Part shown: positions 17,554 to 26,592 of the stretch, in pieces
Layout: the number at the start of each line of letters is the position of its first letter
How positions within the stretch are numbered: the first letter of the stretch is position 1
DNA from: Telmatospirillum sp.
GTDB taxonomy: Bacteria; Pseudomonadota; Alphaproteobacteria; Rhodospirillales; Magnetospirillaceae
Reading direction: 5' to 3'
Assembly (NCBI GenBank): GCA_031291415.1
Contig: JARLJB010000251.1
Location: 1 to 56,320 of the forward strand
Length of the DNA stretch: 56,320 nucleotides
Notes under the pieces: model-generated
Database searches by the model: none
What the model saw: only the letters and a program-made list of their open reading frames with translations
Told to the model about the DNA's origin: nothing
Program-made: the position numbers and the translations under genes

Positions 17554-19037
17554 AAAGCGGCGTCTTTGCCGGCGTGCTGGTGGCGATCGCCACGCAGGCC
17601 ATTGCGGCCGAGGTCGTGTCGCCTGCTCCCGACACCGTAACGGCGACGCTTTACCAATCCTACCGTGGTTATCCCGATATCGCCCTGATCACCGAGACGC
17701 GGACTGTCGATTTGCCGGCGGGCGACACTGTCATCCGTTTCGATGGTGTCGCCTCGACGCTTATTGCGCAGACGGCGCTGCTCTCGGGGTTGCCGGCACC
17801 GCCACATGAGAGCGATTACGATTACGACCTTTTCGATCCGGCGACGATCCTGCGCAAAAGCGTCGGCCAGCCGGCTGAACTGATAGAGACCCGGCCGAAG
17901 GCTGCGGAAAGTCACCGGACCGGAATATTGGTTTCCGACCAGGGCGTCGTCGCCTTCAAGGACGATGCCGGCGTCGAGACACTGGGATGCGGTGGTCCGC
18001 CGGCCCGTCTGATTGTCGGCGTCCCCGCCGGGCTGCGCAGCAGACCATCGCTGTCCGTTCATGTTCCGGTGAGCCGGGCGGGCGCTTACCGGATCGGCCT
18101 GTCCTATCTGGCGGGCGGCATGCGATGGCATGCCGTCTATATCGTCAGATTTGCCAGGGACCGCCGCCATTTCGATCTGGAAGGCCGCATCGTTCTCGAT
18201 AATCGAACGGAAACCGGTTTTCAACGGATGCCGACCCGTTTTGTGGCCGGAGAGGTGCTGCGTCTCACCGAGACTTCGGCTCTCCCGGTGGCTGCGGCGC
18301 AGCCGCAACGGGACTGCTGGGGCCTGGAGCGGACGACCGACATCGCCCTGCGTTCGCCGATGGTCGACGACGCCGCTCCGATGGCCAAAGAAACGCGAAT
18401 GGTGATGGCTGCCGCCGCACCGAGGGCGGCAGCGATATCTGGCGGGCGGGACGTCTCCTTGGAGAAGCTGGGCGATCTCAAGCTCTATCGTCTGGAGGAG
18501 CCGGTTCATGTCGCGGCGCGTCAGCAAAAGCTGTTTGGCTTCATCTCGCGCCGGGCGGTGAAGACGGAGCCATCGCACGCTGTCGTCGTGTCATCCGGCC
18601 GGTCGGTCTACGGAATCTCCTCGCGCCTGGTTTGGCGGGTGCGCAACAGCAGGACGGATGGTCTCGGGAAACCCATCCCGCACGGCTCGGTCGTCCTTTT
18701 TGCCGCCGACCACGCCTATCTCGGCGAAGACCAGCTTCGGCAGGACGTCCCGGAAGGTGGAGATTTCGAGTTGGCGGGAGCGGTGAGCGACGAGGTCGTC
18801 TTCGATGACGAAATCACCTCCGCCGGCCAAAGTGTCGAGACGCATCGTCTGACCTTGCGCAACACTACCGACGCCAAGGCCGGGGTTGCCGTGCATCTGC
18901 CGACTCTGCCGGCGGTTCGGCTTCTGTCGGGCCTCGACGGCGCCATGGCCTGGAATGGCTCCGTCGTCTGGACCACCACACTGCGTCCCCGGGAAATCAG
19001 ATCCCTGAGCTTCGTGACGCAGCGTGGTGAGCCTTGA
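17550..19037 (+). CDS. DUF4139 domain-containing exported protein (second of pair)
   Basis: A 495-residue paralogue of the preceding gene, with a signal peptide of about 20 residues (MKSGVFAGVLVAIATQAIAA). The family segment appears as LAGGMRWHAVYIVRF, and the C-terminus again ends in a TTTLRPREIRSLSFV strand pattern. The pairing with translational overlap suggests the two form a heteromeric complex at the cell surface or periplasm (inference). Its 3' end abuts the convergent dicarboxylate carrier gene with a 1-bp gap, so no terminator fits between them. Confidence 0.8.
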   Translation: MKSGVFAGVLVAIATQAIAAEVVSPAPDTVTATLYQSYRGYPDIALITETRTVDLPAGDTVIRFDGVASTLIAQTALLSGLPAPPHESDYDYDLFDPATILRKSVGQPAELIETRPKAAESHRTGILVSDQGVVAFKDDAGVETLGCGGPPARLIVGVPAGLRSRPSLSVHVPVSRAGAYRIGLSYLAGGMRWHAVYIVRFARDRRHFDLEGRIVLDNRTETGFQRMPTRFVAGEVLRLTETSALPVAAAQPQRDCWGLERTTDIALRSPMVDDAAPMAKETRMVMAAAAPRAAAISGGRDVSLEKLGDLKLYRLEEPVHVAARQQKLFGFISRRAVKTEPSHAVVVSSGRSVYGISSRLVWRVRNSRTDGLGKPIPHGSVVLFAADHAYLGEDQLRQDVPEGGDFELAGAVSDEVVFDDEITSAGQSVETHRLTLRNTTDAKAGVAVHLPTLPAVRLLSGLDGAMAWNGSVVWTTTLRPREIRSLSFVTQRGEP

Positions 19038-19038
19038 G

Positions 19039-20349
19039 TTACTCGGCCGGCGACCGTTTCGCCAAACTCTCGACTGCGGCTCGCGGCTCGCCTGCCTCGC
19101 CGTCAAGCGCTGCGGCCATCATCACGTCGTCGCGGGCGTCTTCCCATTTGGCTATGGCCATGGTTGCCACGCCATTGCCGATCAGGTTGGTCGCCGAACG
19201 CATGGCATCGCAAATACGGTCGACACCCAGCAAAAGCGCCAGTCCGGCCACCGGAATGTCGGGCAACATGGTGAGCGTCGCGGCCAAGGTGACAAAACCG
19301 GCGGCGGTGACGCCGGCGACGCCCTTGGAGGTCAGCAGGAAAACGGCAAGCAGGGTGATCTGCTGGGTGATCGACAGTTCGGTGTTGGTCGCCTGGGCGA
19401 TGAACAGCGCGGCGACGGTCAGATAGATCGACGAGCCGTCGAGGTTGAAGGAATAGCCCGTGGGAACGGTGAAGCCAACCACCGGGGAGGCGCAACCAGC
19501 CTTTTCCAGCTTGGCCATCAACCGCGGCAGTCCCGCCTCCGACGAGGCCGTGGCGAAGACGAGAACGATCTCTTCCTTGATGTAGCGAAGGAACTTCCAA
19601 AAGCTGAAACCGGTCAGGCGGGCGACCGTACCCATGACCAGAATCATGAACAGAATGCAGGCCAGATAGATGGTCCCGACCAACTGCCCCAACGAGACGA
19701 GCGAGCCGACGCCGAACTTGCCGATGGTGAAGGCGATGGCGCCGAAAACGGCCAGAGGCGCGACCTTCATGATGGCGCCGACGATCAGGAAGATCAGCTC
19801 AGCCGTCCGCTCAAGAAGGTCAACGATGGGCTTCCCGCGCTCCTTGGCGTGGCCGAGGGCGAAACCGAAGAACAGGGCAAGCAACAGCACCTGGAGGATA
19901 TTGCCCTGGGTGAAGGCGCCAATCGCCGTAGCCGGGATGATATTGAGCAGGAAATCAATGGTGTTGAGCGATTTCGCACCCGCTTCGATGCTGGCCACTC
20001 CGCTGGTGTCGATGGCGTGGGGATTGATGTTCATTCCGGCACCAGGCTGCAGCAGATCCGCGGCAAGCAGACCGATACAGAGCGCGATGGTGCTGACGAT
20101 CTCGAAATAAACCAGGGAACGGATGCCGATCCGGCCAACTTCTTTGAAGTTGCCCATCTTGGCGATGCCCACCGTGACGGTCGTAAAGATGATCAAGCCG
20201 ACCACCATCTTGATCAGTTTGACGAAGCCGATCGCCAGCGGATTGAGCGCGGTCGCCGTTTGCGGGTAATAGAGCCCTACCGCGATGCCGAGAGCGATCG
20301 CCGCCAACATCTGAAATGTCATGTTGCGGTAGAAAGGTGTCTTGTGCAT
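19039..20349 (-). CDS. dctA: Dicarboxylate/amino acid:cation symporter (DctA/GltP family)
   Basis: Inner-membrane Na+ or H+ coupled carrier for C4-dicarboxylates or acidic amino acids, 436 residues. Family landmarks are the serine-rich hairpin ATASSEAGLPRL, the NLDGSSIY motif in helix 7, the second hairpin GVAGVTAAG and the helix 8 motif VDRICDAMRSATNLIGN. The Asp and Asn spacing in helix 8 fits substrate binding in DctA. ATG at 20349 follows GGGGAG. The gene stands alone; divergent DoxX lies across a 258-bp gap. The precise substrate (succinate, malate or glutamate) is inferred only. Confidence 0.88.
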   Translation of the reverse strand: MHKTPFYRNMTFQMLAAIALGIAVGLYYPQTATALNPLAIGFVKLIKMVVGLIIFTTVTVGIAKMGNFKEVGRIGIRSLVYFEIVSTIALCIGLLAADLLQPGAGMNINPHAIDTSGVASIEAGAKSLNTIDFLLNIIPATAIGAFTQGNILQVLLLALFFGFALGHAKERGKPIVDLLERTAELIFLIVGAIMKVAPLAVFGAIAFTIGKFGVGSLVSLGQLVGTIYLACILFMILVMGTVARLTGFSFWKFLRYIKEEIVLVFATASSEAGLPRLMAKLEKAGCASPVVGFTVPTGYSFNLDGSSIYLTVAALFIAQATNTELSITQQITLLAVFLLTSKGVAGVTAAGFVTLAATLTMLPDIPVAGLALLLGVDRICDAMRSATNLIGNGVATMAIAKWEDARDDVMMAAALDGEAGEPRAAVESLAKRSPAE

Positions 20350-20492
20350 GGCTACTCCCCAATCGCCGTGTCCGGCTTCGCCGGATCCAAATCCGGGGAA
20401 AGATATATCCCCACATTAATAATAAGGAAAAGACGTTTATGCCTGTGCGTGGTCTTCGCAGACGATGGCCTCGTCCCTAATAGTTGTTTATT

Positions 20493-20530
20493 TTGCAACA
20501 ATCTTGTTCAAACATGCATTATTGTTGCGA
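20493..20530. promoter_or_regulatory. AT-rich inverted repeat between dctA and doxX genes
   Basis: TTGCAACAAT at 20493-20502 is inverted as ATTGTTGCGA at 20521-20530 with an 18-bp spacer, in an AT-rich stretch between divergent genes. It could bind a regulator of either. No cognate regulator is adjacent. Confidence 0.3.
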
Positions 20531-20607
20531 TATATGTTCCGGAGCTAGAGTCTTCGCAGATTTCGGGGCAATTGGTCCCGATCGACAAAACGACAAGAGG
20601 TGCTCCG

Positions 20608-21078
20608 ATGTCTGCGATTTCCGTTTCCGCCGCCAAACCCCTTCTTCCTTTCCTCTCACCCATCACCGCTGCCCTGACGCCCTTGGCCGAGCCGATGGTG
20701 CGGGTCGCCACCGGTCTTCTGCTCCTTCCGCATGGCGCGCAGAAACTGTTCGGCTGGTTCGGGGGCTACGGCCTGGCCGCCACCGGGCAGTTCTTCTCGA
20801 CAAAACTGGGACTTCCCGCCTCTTTGGCGCTGATCGGCGGATTGATCGAATTTGTCGGTGGGCTGATGTTGGCTGCCGGCCTTGTGACCCGGCCGGTCGC
20901 CGCTCTGATCGCCGGCATGATGGCCGTCGCGGTGATCCAGGTTCACCTGCCGGCGGGTTTCTTTTGGACCAGCGGTGGTTTTGAATATCCGTTGCTGTGG
21001 GGTTTGCTCGCCCTGTCCTTCGTCGTTCGTGGCGGCGGGCGCTATTCGCTGGACGCCCTGATCGGCCGCGAGTTTTGA
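20608..21078 (+). CDS. DoxX-family membrane protein
   Basis: A 156-residue four-helix membrane protein of the DoxX/DoxD type. The first helix region reads RVATGLLLLPHGAQKLFGWF, the family signature, followed by GLPASLALIGGLIEFVGGLM and two further hydrophobic helices. ATG at 20608 lies after AAGAGG. Members have been linked to thiosulfate:quinone oxidoreductase, redox defence and unknown roles, so function is not assigned. Single gene ending at a shared hairpin. Confidence 0.85.
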   Translation: MSAISVSAAKPLLPFLSPITAALTPLAEPMVRVATGLLLLPHGAQKLFGWFGGYGLAATGQFFSTKLGLPASLALIGGLIEFVGGLMLAAGLVTRPVAALIAGMMAVAVIQVHLPAGFFWTSGGFEYPLLWGLLALSFVVRGGGRYSLDALIGREF

Positions 21079-21100
21079 TCGCATGAGTGGTTCTGTCCGG

Positions 21101-21130
21101 CCGTCATCTCTGGTTTTCCGGAGATGACGG
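21101..21130. terminator. Shared hairpin between convergent doxX-like and SOUL genes
   Basis: CCGTCATCTC at 21101-21110 pairs with GAGATGACGG at 21121-21130 around a 10-nt loop. It lies at the 3' ends of two convergent genes and could serve both. No long T-run on either side. Confidence 0.5.
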
Positions 21131-21793
21131 GCGAAGACTGACGGCGACCGCCACCTCGTTGCGCCGAAACCAGGGAAGCGTCCACGGCGGATCATAGAAG
21201 AAACCCACCGCCGCACCTTCGGCCAACCATCGGCTGTCAGCCAACGCTGTCGCCAGGATCTTGCCGCGGTCTTGAACGGCCTCGTCGTCGCGGCGGCCGG
21301 AAAACGTCAGAACGGCCAGCGTCTGCTCGGGGACCTCGACAATACGTACTGCCGGATCGTTGGGTTCGGGAATATCGTTACGGCCGAGGTCAGAGGGCAT
21401 GAAGAAGCGCATGACCAGCACGCCAGAGGTGTCCCTGGCGGTTGTCACCGGTGCGGTCATGGCGATGGTCCTGTGCATGTCTTCGCCAGAGGGATCGATG
21501 GCGACCGGTGCCGTCATGGCAATCCGGCCATCGGCGCGGTTGGCCCCGAAAATATAGGCGGCCAATGTTCGAAAGGCGGTGCCTCGGGCAACTCCGTCCT
21601 CCTGGTCGTGGACAGTGGTTTCAGCGGCCAGGCCGGGCCCGTAGCGGCGGATTTCGACGTCGGACGACAGATGCTCGATGGTGGTGAAGGCCCGTTCCTC
21701 GGTTCCACTGCGGATGCCGACCAGAGAGCAGCTGCCCAACAGGCAGGCGGCCGCTCCGCTCAACAGTATCTTGGCGATCGATCCTTGGCGCAT
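21104..21793 (-). CDS. SOUL haem-binding family lipoprotein
   Basis: A 229-residue protein of the SOUL/HBP family, whose animal members bind haem. A lipoprotein signal ends at LLGSC, so the mature protein is membrane-anchored at about Cys22. The family core is visible in VEIRRYGPGLAAET, then twice the motif IAMTAPV (residues about 90 and 110), and ends with FFYDPPWTLPWFRRNEVAV. ATG at 21793 follows GGGGAAGGATG. Role in bacteria is not established; haem binding is inferred from the family. Confidence 0.85.
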   Translation of the reverse strand: MRQGSIAKILLSGAAACLLGSCSLVGIRSGTEERAFTTIEHLSSDVEIRRYGPGLAAETTVHDQEDGVARGTAFRTLAAYIFGANRADGRIAMTAPVAIDPSGEDMHRTIAMTAPVTTARDTSGVLVMRFFMPSDLGRNDIPEPNDPAVRIVEVPEQTLAVLTFSGRRDDEAVQDRGKILATALADSRWLAEGAAVGFFYDPPWTLPWFRRNEVAVAVSLRPSSPENQR

Positions 21794-21845
21794 GACGCAT
21801 CCTTCCCCTCGGAGCGGTTTTTGTCTCGCTCATTGCCGGTTGGTG

Positions 21846-22451
21846 TCAGTTCTTCGGCCAGCTGTTGATCAACGCCTTTTTCTTGGCCAAAGCGGCACGG
21901 TCCGGCGGCGGTAACGACGTTCCGTATTTCGCTGTCAGCGTCCGAGGCCTGCCTTTGCCGGTGAACCAGACCTCGCAGGTCGCCAGGCCGGTGTTGAGAA
22001 AATAATAGGTTTCGTCGGGCCTGCTCAATTTCCGCGTGTCGATGAGAAGGTGGCGATGGGTCGGCGGAACCACCTGCAGCAACCCTCGTCCCTCTTCGCC
22101 GTTGAAGCGGACGACCATGCGGTTGAGGGCCAGGCTTCCGAAATCGCGCAGGCGGCAGGCATTGGTCAGTACCGGGTCCGGTTTGCCGACGGTCCAATAA
22201 GGCTTGTCACTGATGGCCGTTACCACCCAGAGAGTCTCGTCGATGGACGGCAACCGCTGGAACGGTCCCGGTCCGACGAGAGGGTCGGGAACGGTCCCCT
22301 TCAGGTGCCCATCCTCAGGCTGGCCGATCTGTCCCGACGTCGGTGGATCGGCCGGCGGACGTTTGTAGTCGAGGGGCGGATCCGCTGCGGCCGGGCCGAT
22401 CGGAAGAAAGGCAAAAAACAACAGGCAAAAGAACCGAACGGACAGTCTCAC
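21846..22451 (-). CDS. Exported protein of unknown function, GTG start
   Basis: A 201-residue protein with a clear signal peptide (MRLSVRFFCLLFFAFLPIGP, then AAA-DPP). The best start is GTG at 22451, which overlaps the TGA stop of the upstream gene (GTGA), giving direct translational coupling. The mature part is Pro-rich at first and beta-rich later, with two cysteines (NACRLRD and ATCEVWF) that may pair. No family recognised. Its tight coupling to a cytoplasmic coiled-coil protein suggests a joint function. Confidence 0.7.
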   Translation of the reverse strand: MRLSVRFFCLLFFAFLPIGPAAADPPLDYKRPPADPPTSGQIGQPEDGHLKGTVPDPLVGPGPFQRLPSIDETLWVVTAISDKPYWTVGKPDPVLTNACRLRDFGSLALNRMVVRFNGEEGRGLLQVVPPTHRHLLIDTRKLSRPDETYYFLNTGLATCEVWFTGKGRPRTLTAKYGTSLPPPDRAALAKKKALINSWPKN

Positions 22452-23530
22452 CAGCGCATCACATTGTTGGGTTTCTTCGGCTTGCCGTCTTTCTGACCGA
22501 TCTGGCTGACTCCAGCGGTTCCGGAGTCCATTTGCAATCTGGTCATCAACACCCATTCCTTCACCAACATGTAGCGGGGAGCGAGGAATTGGTAAGCGCG
22601 CCGAAGCAAATCGGGTTTATCGGGGGATATCTTCAGCTCCACCTTGTCCCACTCGGCCAAAACATCGTCCCAAGCCATAAGCTTGGCATAGATGTCGTCA
22701 CGAGTGTCTCTGATATAGGCGATCTGGCTATCGAGATTGCGCAACACCGAGAGGATTTCTCCGGTCTGCGCATCGACTTCCAGGAACGCCGAGGTGAAAT
22801 CGGCGACCGCTCGTTCACCGAGGCGGGCCACTTGGTCGGCGATTTCCAGAACGCTGCGCTCGCGTCCGTAGAGGCGCCGCAAGGCCTGGATATTCTCTTC
22901 CATTTTGCGGACCCGCCGGAAGCGATCGCGCAGGGCTTCGATGTAAGCGAGTTCGCGCGCCAGAGTCTCGACGTGGTGGATCACTTCTTCCTTGTGATCG
23001 CGCCCAAGGCCCAATTGCTCCGCGGCCTCGCCGAAGGCCCGGTTGACCGCTTTCTTGATTTGCGGATCGTCGGCCAGTTGCAACAGTTCGTCAGGATCGG
23101 TGACGACGTCCTGATCGCCCGTCAGCCAGTTCACCAACTGGACGCTGACCCGTTGGTAGGCGATCTTCAGATGCCTATCCGAAAGCTGCCATGACGCTTC
23201 GCGGGTCAGAATTTCCTTGGGCAAGGGGTCGCCGACCCGCAAGCCTTTGACATATTTGAGCGCCTTGGTGACCTGCTCGAGCATCTGGCCGTCGGGACTG
23301 TCGTCGGCGATCTTGAATTCCCGTTTGATTCCACGAAAAGGCAGCGAAACATAGTTCTTGGCGAAGCGTACGGTCAGCACCACCTCGCCGCTCTGTTCCG
23401 CCTTGTGGAAACAGGCATCCTCAAGCTTCTTGAAGAACGCGCTTTCGAAAACGACGCGCGGATCCGATCCCGGGCTGGCGTCAGGTACGCCGCTCTTCTT
23501 GGCGGGGGGAGGAGTAGCTTCGTCCGACAT
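22448..23530 (-). CDS. Coiled-coil protein of unknown function
   Basis: A 360-residue soluble protein with no signal peptide. Residues about 180-280 form a long charged coiled coil (for example ARELAYIEALRDRFRRVRKM). The N-terminal part has an alpha/beta look, and the C-terminus is basic (GQKDGKPKKPNN). ATG at 23530 (MSDEATPPP) is preferred to the upstream GTG-type frame start because it marks the beginning of coherent sequence. Function not recognised. It shares a GTGA overlap with the secreted protein downstream. Confidence 0.7.
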   Translation of the reverse strand: MSDEATPPPAKKSGVPDASPGSDPRVVFESAFFKKLEDACFHKAEQSGEVVLTVRFAKNYVSLPFRGIKREFKIADDSPDGQMLEQVTKALKYVKGLRVGDPLPKEILTREASWQLSDRHLKIAYQRVSVQLVNWLTGDQDVVTDPDELLQLADDPQIKKAVNRAFGEAAEQLGLGRDHKEEVIHHVETLARELAYIEALRDRFRRVRKMEENIQALRRLYGRERSVLEIADQVARLGERAVADFTSAFLEVDAQTGEILSVLRNLDSQIAYIRDTRDDIYAKLMAWDDVLAEWDKVELKISPDKPDLLRRAYQFLAPRYMLVKEWVLMTRLQMDSGTAGVSQIGQKDGKPKKPNNVMRW

Positions 23531-23651
23531 CACTTGCCAACGACAATCCAAGGAAAAGCGAAAGGGATATTAGCACGAGCAATCATCGCTCTGGGACCGG
23601 AGTTTTTATGAATGCCAGGACGGCGCTTTGCGCCGGCGGTTGCCGGTCGCC

Positions 23652-24050
23652 TTATTCAAATCTCTCGATACGATCCATGTCGGCGTCGCTGAAACCGAAA
23701 TGATGGCCGATTTCGTGGATCAGAACATGGCGGACGACGGCATTGAGGTCCTGACCCGTTTCGCACCAGAAATCGAGAATCGGCCGCCGATAGAGAAAAA
23801 TCATGTCCGGCGAGGTTCGCACGTCGAGCACGGATTGGTGGGGGAGGGCCACGCCATGATAGAGCCCCAACAGATCAAACGGGCTTTCGAGCTCCATTTC
23901 CTCTTCAATGTCCTCGTCGGGAAACTCCTCGACGCGGATGACGACGCTGCCCAACGGTTGACGCAGCTCGTCGGGAATACGGTCCAATTCCTGGGAGGCT
24001 ATCCATTCCAGGTCGGCGAGACTGGGAGGAGCTGAATGTCGGGCGATCAT
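23652..24050 (-). CDS. Zincin-like metallopeptidase family protein
   Basis: A 132-residue protein of the small zincin family (formerly DUF1025). The zinc motif HEIGHHFGFSDADMDRIE near residue 109 has the HExxH helix and the third His/Asp ligand area. Upstream, IFLYRRPILDF is the matching strand pattern. Proteolytic activity has not been shown for most members. Start at ATG 24050. A single gene between the coiled-coil gene and the divergent phhB. Confidence 0.85.
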   Translation of the reverse strand: MIARHSAPPSLADLEWIASQELDRIPDELRQPLGSVVIRVEEFPDEDIEEEMELESPFDLLGLYHGVALPHQSVLDVRTSPDMIFLYRRPILDFWCETGQDLNAVVRHVLIHEIGHHFGFSDADMDRIERFE

Positions 24051-24250
24051 CGGGCTTTCCCTTCCCGTCGGGCGATCGATTGAAGGCGGCCGGCGACAGC
24101 CAAAATCATCGGAACTTTACCCCATCCTTGATGATGCCGCCAACAGTCCCCATTCTCCAAAGGAGCCGCATGCGTCTCTAGTTATCTTGCCGGGGTGATT
24201 TTGTCGTTTTCATGATCGCCCAAGGACTGGCGGCGGAAAAGGGGTGCGCA

Positions 24251-24556
24251 ATGACTCTCTTGCTTTCGGACAGGCAAAGGGCGGCATGTCGGGCGGAACT
24301 GCCGGAATGGCAAATCGTTGAAGGGCGTGATGCTTTTTGTCGCACCTTGCATTTTTCCGATTTCAATCAGGCTTTCGGCTTCATGACCCAGGTGGCGTTG
24401 CTGGCCGAACGCATGGATCATCATCCTGAATGGCGCAATGTGTATAATCGTCTGGATATCACGTTGACCTCCCACGACTGCGGCGGTCTGTCGGAAAAAG
24501 ACTGGCAGATGGCCCGGTTCATTGAGGGGCTTTACCGTGAGCGACATCCCGCGTAA
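24251..24556 (+). CDS. phhB: Pterin-4a-carbinolamine dehydratase
   Basis: Recycles the pterin cofactor after aromatic hydroxylation by dehydrating 4a-hydroxytetrahydropterin. 101 residues, normal for the family. The active-site region is complete: [19 protein letters not shown] followed by [18 protein letters not shown] at 24251 follows GGAAAAGGGG; an earlier start would add 13 residues without support. No phenylalanine hydroxylase gene lies next to it. Confidence 0.93.
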   Translation: MTLLLSDRQRAACRAELPEWQIVEGRDAFCRTLHFSDFNQAFGFMTQVALLAERMDHHPEWRNVYNRLDITLTSHDCGGLSEKDWQMARFIEGLYRERHPA

Positions 24557-24675
24557 GCGGTGCTGTTCCGACAGTCGGGAACGACGTTGACCGAAAAAGA
24601 TCGGCAGTCGATTTACAGCGGCCCTGACCCGTGGGAATATGCGCCCCGCTCATTCCAGGAATAGCTGAGCCACTC

Positions 24676-25725
24676 ATGTCACGTTCTGTTGCCGTCCTTT
24701 CTGCCGCCCTGCTGGGGGTTGCCGCCCTGTTCGCCGTCCCTTCGGGCGCCTGTGCCGAAACGGCGGGCGCACAAGCCATGGCGCGTGGCGATTACGCCCG
24801 CGCCGTCAAGGAGATGCTGGTCGCGGCGAAAACCGGTGACCGCCAAGCCCAGTACGATTTGGGTTTGGCCTACCGCGATGGCAAGGGGACCGGCCGCGAT
24901 CTCGGACAAGCCTACAAATGGGTTCGCCAGGCCGCCGACAAAGAACTGCCCGAGGCGGAATTCGAAGTCGGGCAGATGGAAGAGGATGGCGAGGGCACGG
25001 AAAAGAACGTCGCGGACGCCGCTGAGTGGTACCGCAAGGCGGCCCAGCACGGCAATGTGCCGGCCATGTTCGCCCTGGGCGAGCTCTATCGGACAGGCGA
25101 AGGCGTCTCGAAAGACCAGGGGCAGGCCGTGCGCTGGTATCGACCGGCGGCGGACAAGAACGACATCGACAGTCAATTGGCGCTGGGCAAGCTTTATCAG
25201 CAGGGCGACGGTGTTCCGAAAAATCTCAACGACGCCGCCGTCTGGTTCCGCAAGGCCGCGCAACTGGGCAGTCCGGAAGGTCGCTATCTCCTGGCTCTGT
25301 TGTTGATGGATGGCGATCCGACCTATCTGATCGGCCATGGTCCGTCGCGATCGTCGGTTGAAGCGATGAACTGGCTCCGCGCCGCGGCCGACCAGAATTA
25401 CGCTCCGGCGCAATATTACCTTGGAATGGCGCATCTGACCGGTGTCGAAGCAAGGCTCGACGGCCGGACAGCCGTCGGTTTGCTGTTGCAGGCGGCTGAC
25501 CAGGGGCATGCCGGAGCGCTGCGTCAGTTGGGAAATATCTACCATCTGGGAACCGTGGTTTCCCAGGATCTGCCGCGCGCCTATATGTATTTCGATCTTG
25601 CGGTGGAGATGGGCGATGAAACCGCCGGTTCCGATCGTGACGAGGTCGGTCACGCGATGACGGCGTCGATGATCCAACTGGCAAAAAAACGTACACAGGA
25701 TTGGCTGCAAATTCGCGGCATGTGA
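24676..25725 (+). CDS. Exported Sel1-repeat protein
   Basis: A 349-residue periplasmic or surface protein. The signal peptide is about 27 residues, ending ...VPSGACA. The rest is a run of about seven Sel1-like (TPR-related) helical repeats of 36 residues, seen in recurring AQYDLGLAYRDGKGTGRDLG, AMFALGELYRTGEGVSKD and AQYYLGMAHLTG units. Such solenoids bind proteins and often occur in envelope stress or cell-envelope regulation. ATG at 24676 gives a good signal peptide, though its ribosome site is weak. Stands alone. Confidence 0.85.
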   Translation: MSRSVAVLSAALLGVAALFAVPSGACAETAGAQAMARGDYARAVKEMLVAAKTGDRQAQYDLGLAYRDGKGTGRDLGQAYKWVRQAADKELPEAEFEVGQMEEDGEGTEKNVADAAEWYRKAAQHGNVPAMFALGELYRTGEGVSKDQGQAVRWYRPAADKNDIDSQLALGKLYQQGDGVPKNLNDAAVWFRKAAQLGSPEGRYLLALLLMDGDPTYLIGHGPSRSSVEAMNWLRAAADQNYAPAQYYLGMAHLTGVEARLDGRTAVGLLLQAADQGHAGALRQLGNIYHLGTVVSQDLPRAYMYFDLAVEMGDETAGSDRDEVGHAMTASMIQLAKKRTQDWLQIRGM

Positions 25726-25848
25726 ACGACCGCCCGGGGACAGCGAGTTCATTGCGGAAACGATTCGATTGCCGACGATTCCAGTGTTGTTTCGGCAACA
25801 ATGGGTCTATTCTGCACAGTTGAGAAATTTGGCTAGCGAAGCATCAGA

Positions 25849-26472
25849 ATGAAAGCGCTGTTCCAGGTTGGTCTTATGCTCGGGTTGCTTGCCGTCACCC
25901 CCGCCGTCGCGGCGGATGGCGTGGCCGGCGGCGCCGTGCCCAAAGGCTTGTCCCTGGGCGGAGCCGCGCCGACGTCGCAAGATGCGCGGGTGACCGTTTG
26001 GAACGACGGCAGTGTGTCGGCTGGTGTCGCGCCGCTTGCGCCGGCTCCGTTCGCCAGCCAATCGGTCAAAGGTATGCAGATGGGCGGATTCCTGGCTTGG
26101 CAGTCGGGAGAATACCGGGTCGACGCGACCGTGGCGCCATCCCTCGATGGCAGTATCGTCGCCGGTCTCGGCGCCATTGTCGGTCCGCGTTCAGGATCCT
26201 CGGGAACCAGCTACGGCCTGCGTTTCGGTGCCGCTTGGCTGGGTGAGCGTTTCACCGTCAATCCGGCCAGCGGTCTCGGTCTTGCCGAGGTTGTGGCGCC
26301 GACGTCGGACGTCAATCTGACGTTCACCGTCAATCATTCCCTGACGCCCAGCTTGAGCGTCATCGGGACGGCGGAAGCTCGGCGTGGCGTCGGAACGACG
26401 CTGGAAGGCGTCGGTGGCGGCGCCAATCAGAATCGCTTCCTCTTCGGCGCCGGTCTCGGATACAGATTCTAG
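25849..26472 (+). CDS. Small outer-membrane beta-barrel-like protein
   Basis: A 207-residue exported protein. The signal peptide (MKALFQVGLMLGLLAVTPAVAA) is followed by alternating beta strands rich in Gly and aromatic residues, and the C-terminus FLFGAGLGYRF has the terminal Phe used for outer-membrane assembly. No enzyme motif. It ends within a palindromic repeat that probably serves as its terminator. Function unknown. Confidence 0.72.
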   Translation: MKALFQVGLMLGLLAVTPAVAADGVAGGAVPKGLSLGGAAPTSQDARVTVWNDGSVSAGVAPLAPAPFASQSVKGMQMGGFLAWQSGEYRVDATVAPSLDGSIVAGLGAIVGPRSGSSGTSYGLRFGAAWLGERFTVNPASGLGLAEVVAPTSDVNLTFTVNHSLTPSLSVIGTAEARRGVGTTLEGVGGGANQNRFLFGAGLGYRF

Positions 26473-26502
26473 AACGTGATGCGTTAAATCCGCATCACGT
26501 TC
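26472..26502. terminator. Palindrome between convergent genes, part of a repeat
   Basis: GAACGTGATGCG at 26472-26483 and CGCATCACGTTC at 26491-26502 form a perfect 12-bp stem with a 7-nt loop. It overlaps the stop of the barrel gene and lies before the convergent quinone oxidoreductase gene. It is the first module of a composite repeat also found inverted at 34121-34197. Confidence 0.6.
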
Positions 26503-26584
26503 TCGTTTACATTTATGTCCCTCGCCGCGCGCGCTTGGCCGCGGCCGGGGTGGCCGCTGGAGCGACGCGCGCCAGATTTGACGC
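26503..26584 (-). repeat. Composite intergenic repeat, second module
   Basis: Continues from the 26472 hairpin: ACATTTATGTCCCTCGCC, then a GC-rich stretch, then GCGCGCCAGATTTGACGC at 26567-26584. The same modules occur at 34121-34197 in the opposite orientation, where GGCGAGGGACATAAATGT is the exact reverse complement of the first segment, and as a short relic at 47145-47164. Confidence 0.6.
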
Positions 26585-26592
26585 AAGCAGCT

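Noticed and set aside
19024-20607. Long plus-strand open frame opposite the dicarboxylate carrier
   Set aside because: Charged, Gly/Arg/Asp-rich shadow of the well-supported dctA gene; only its last part (from 20608) is the real DoxX gene.
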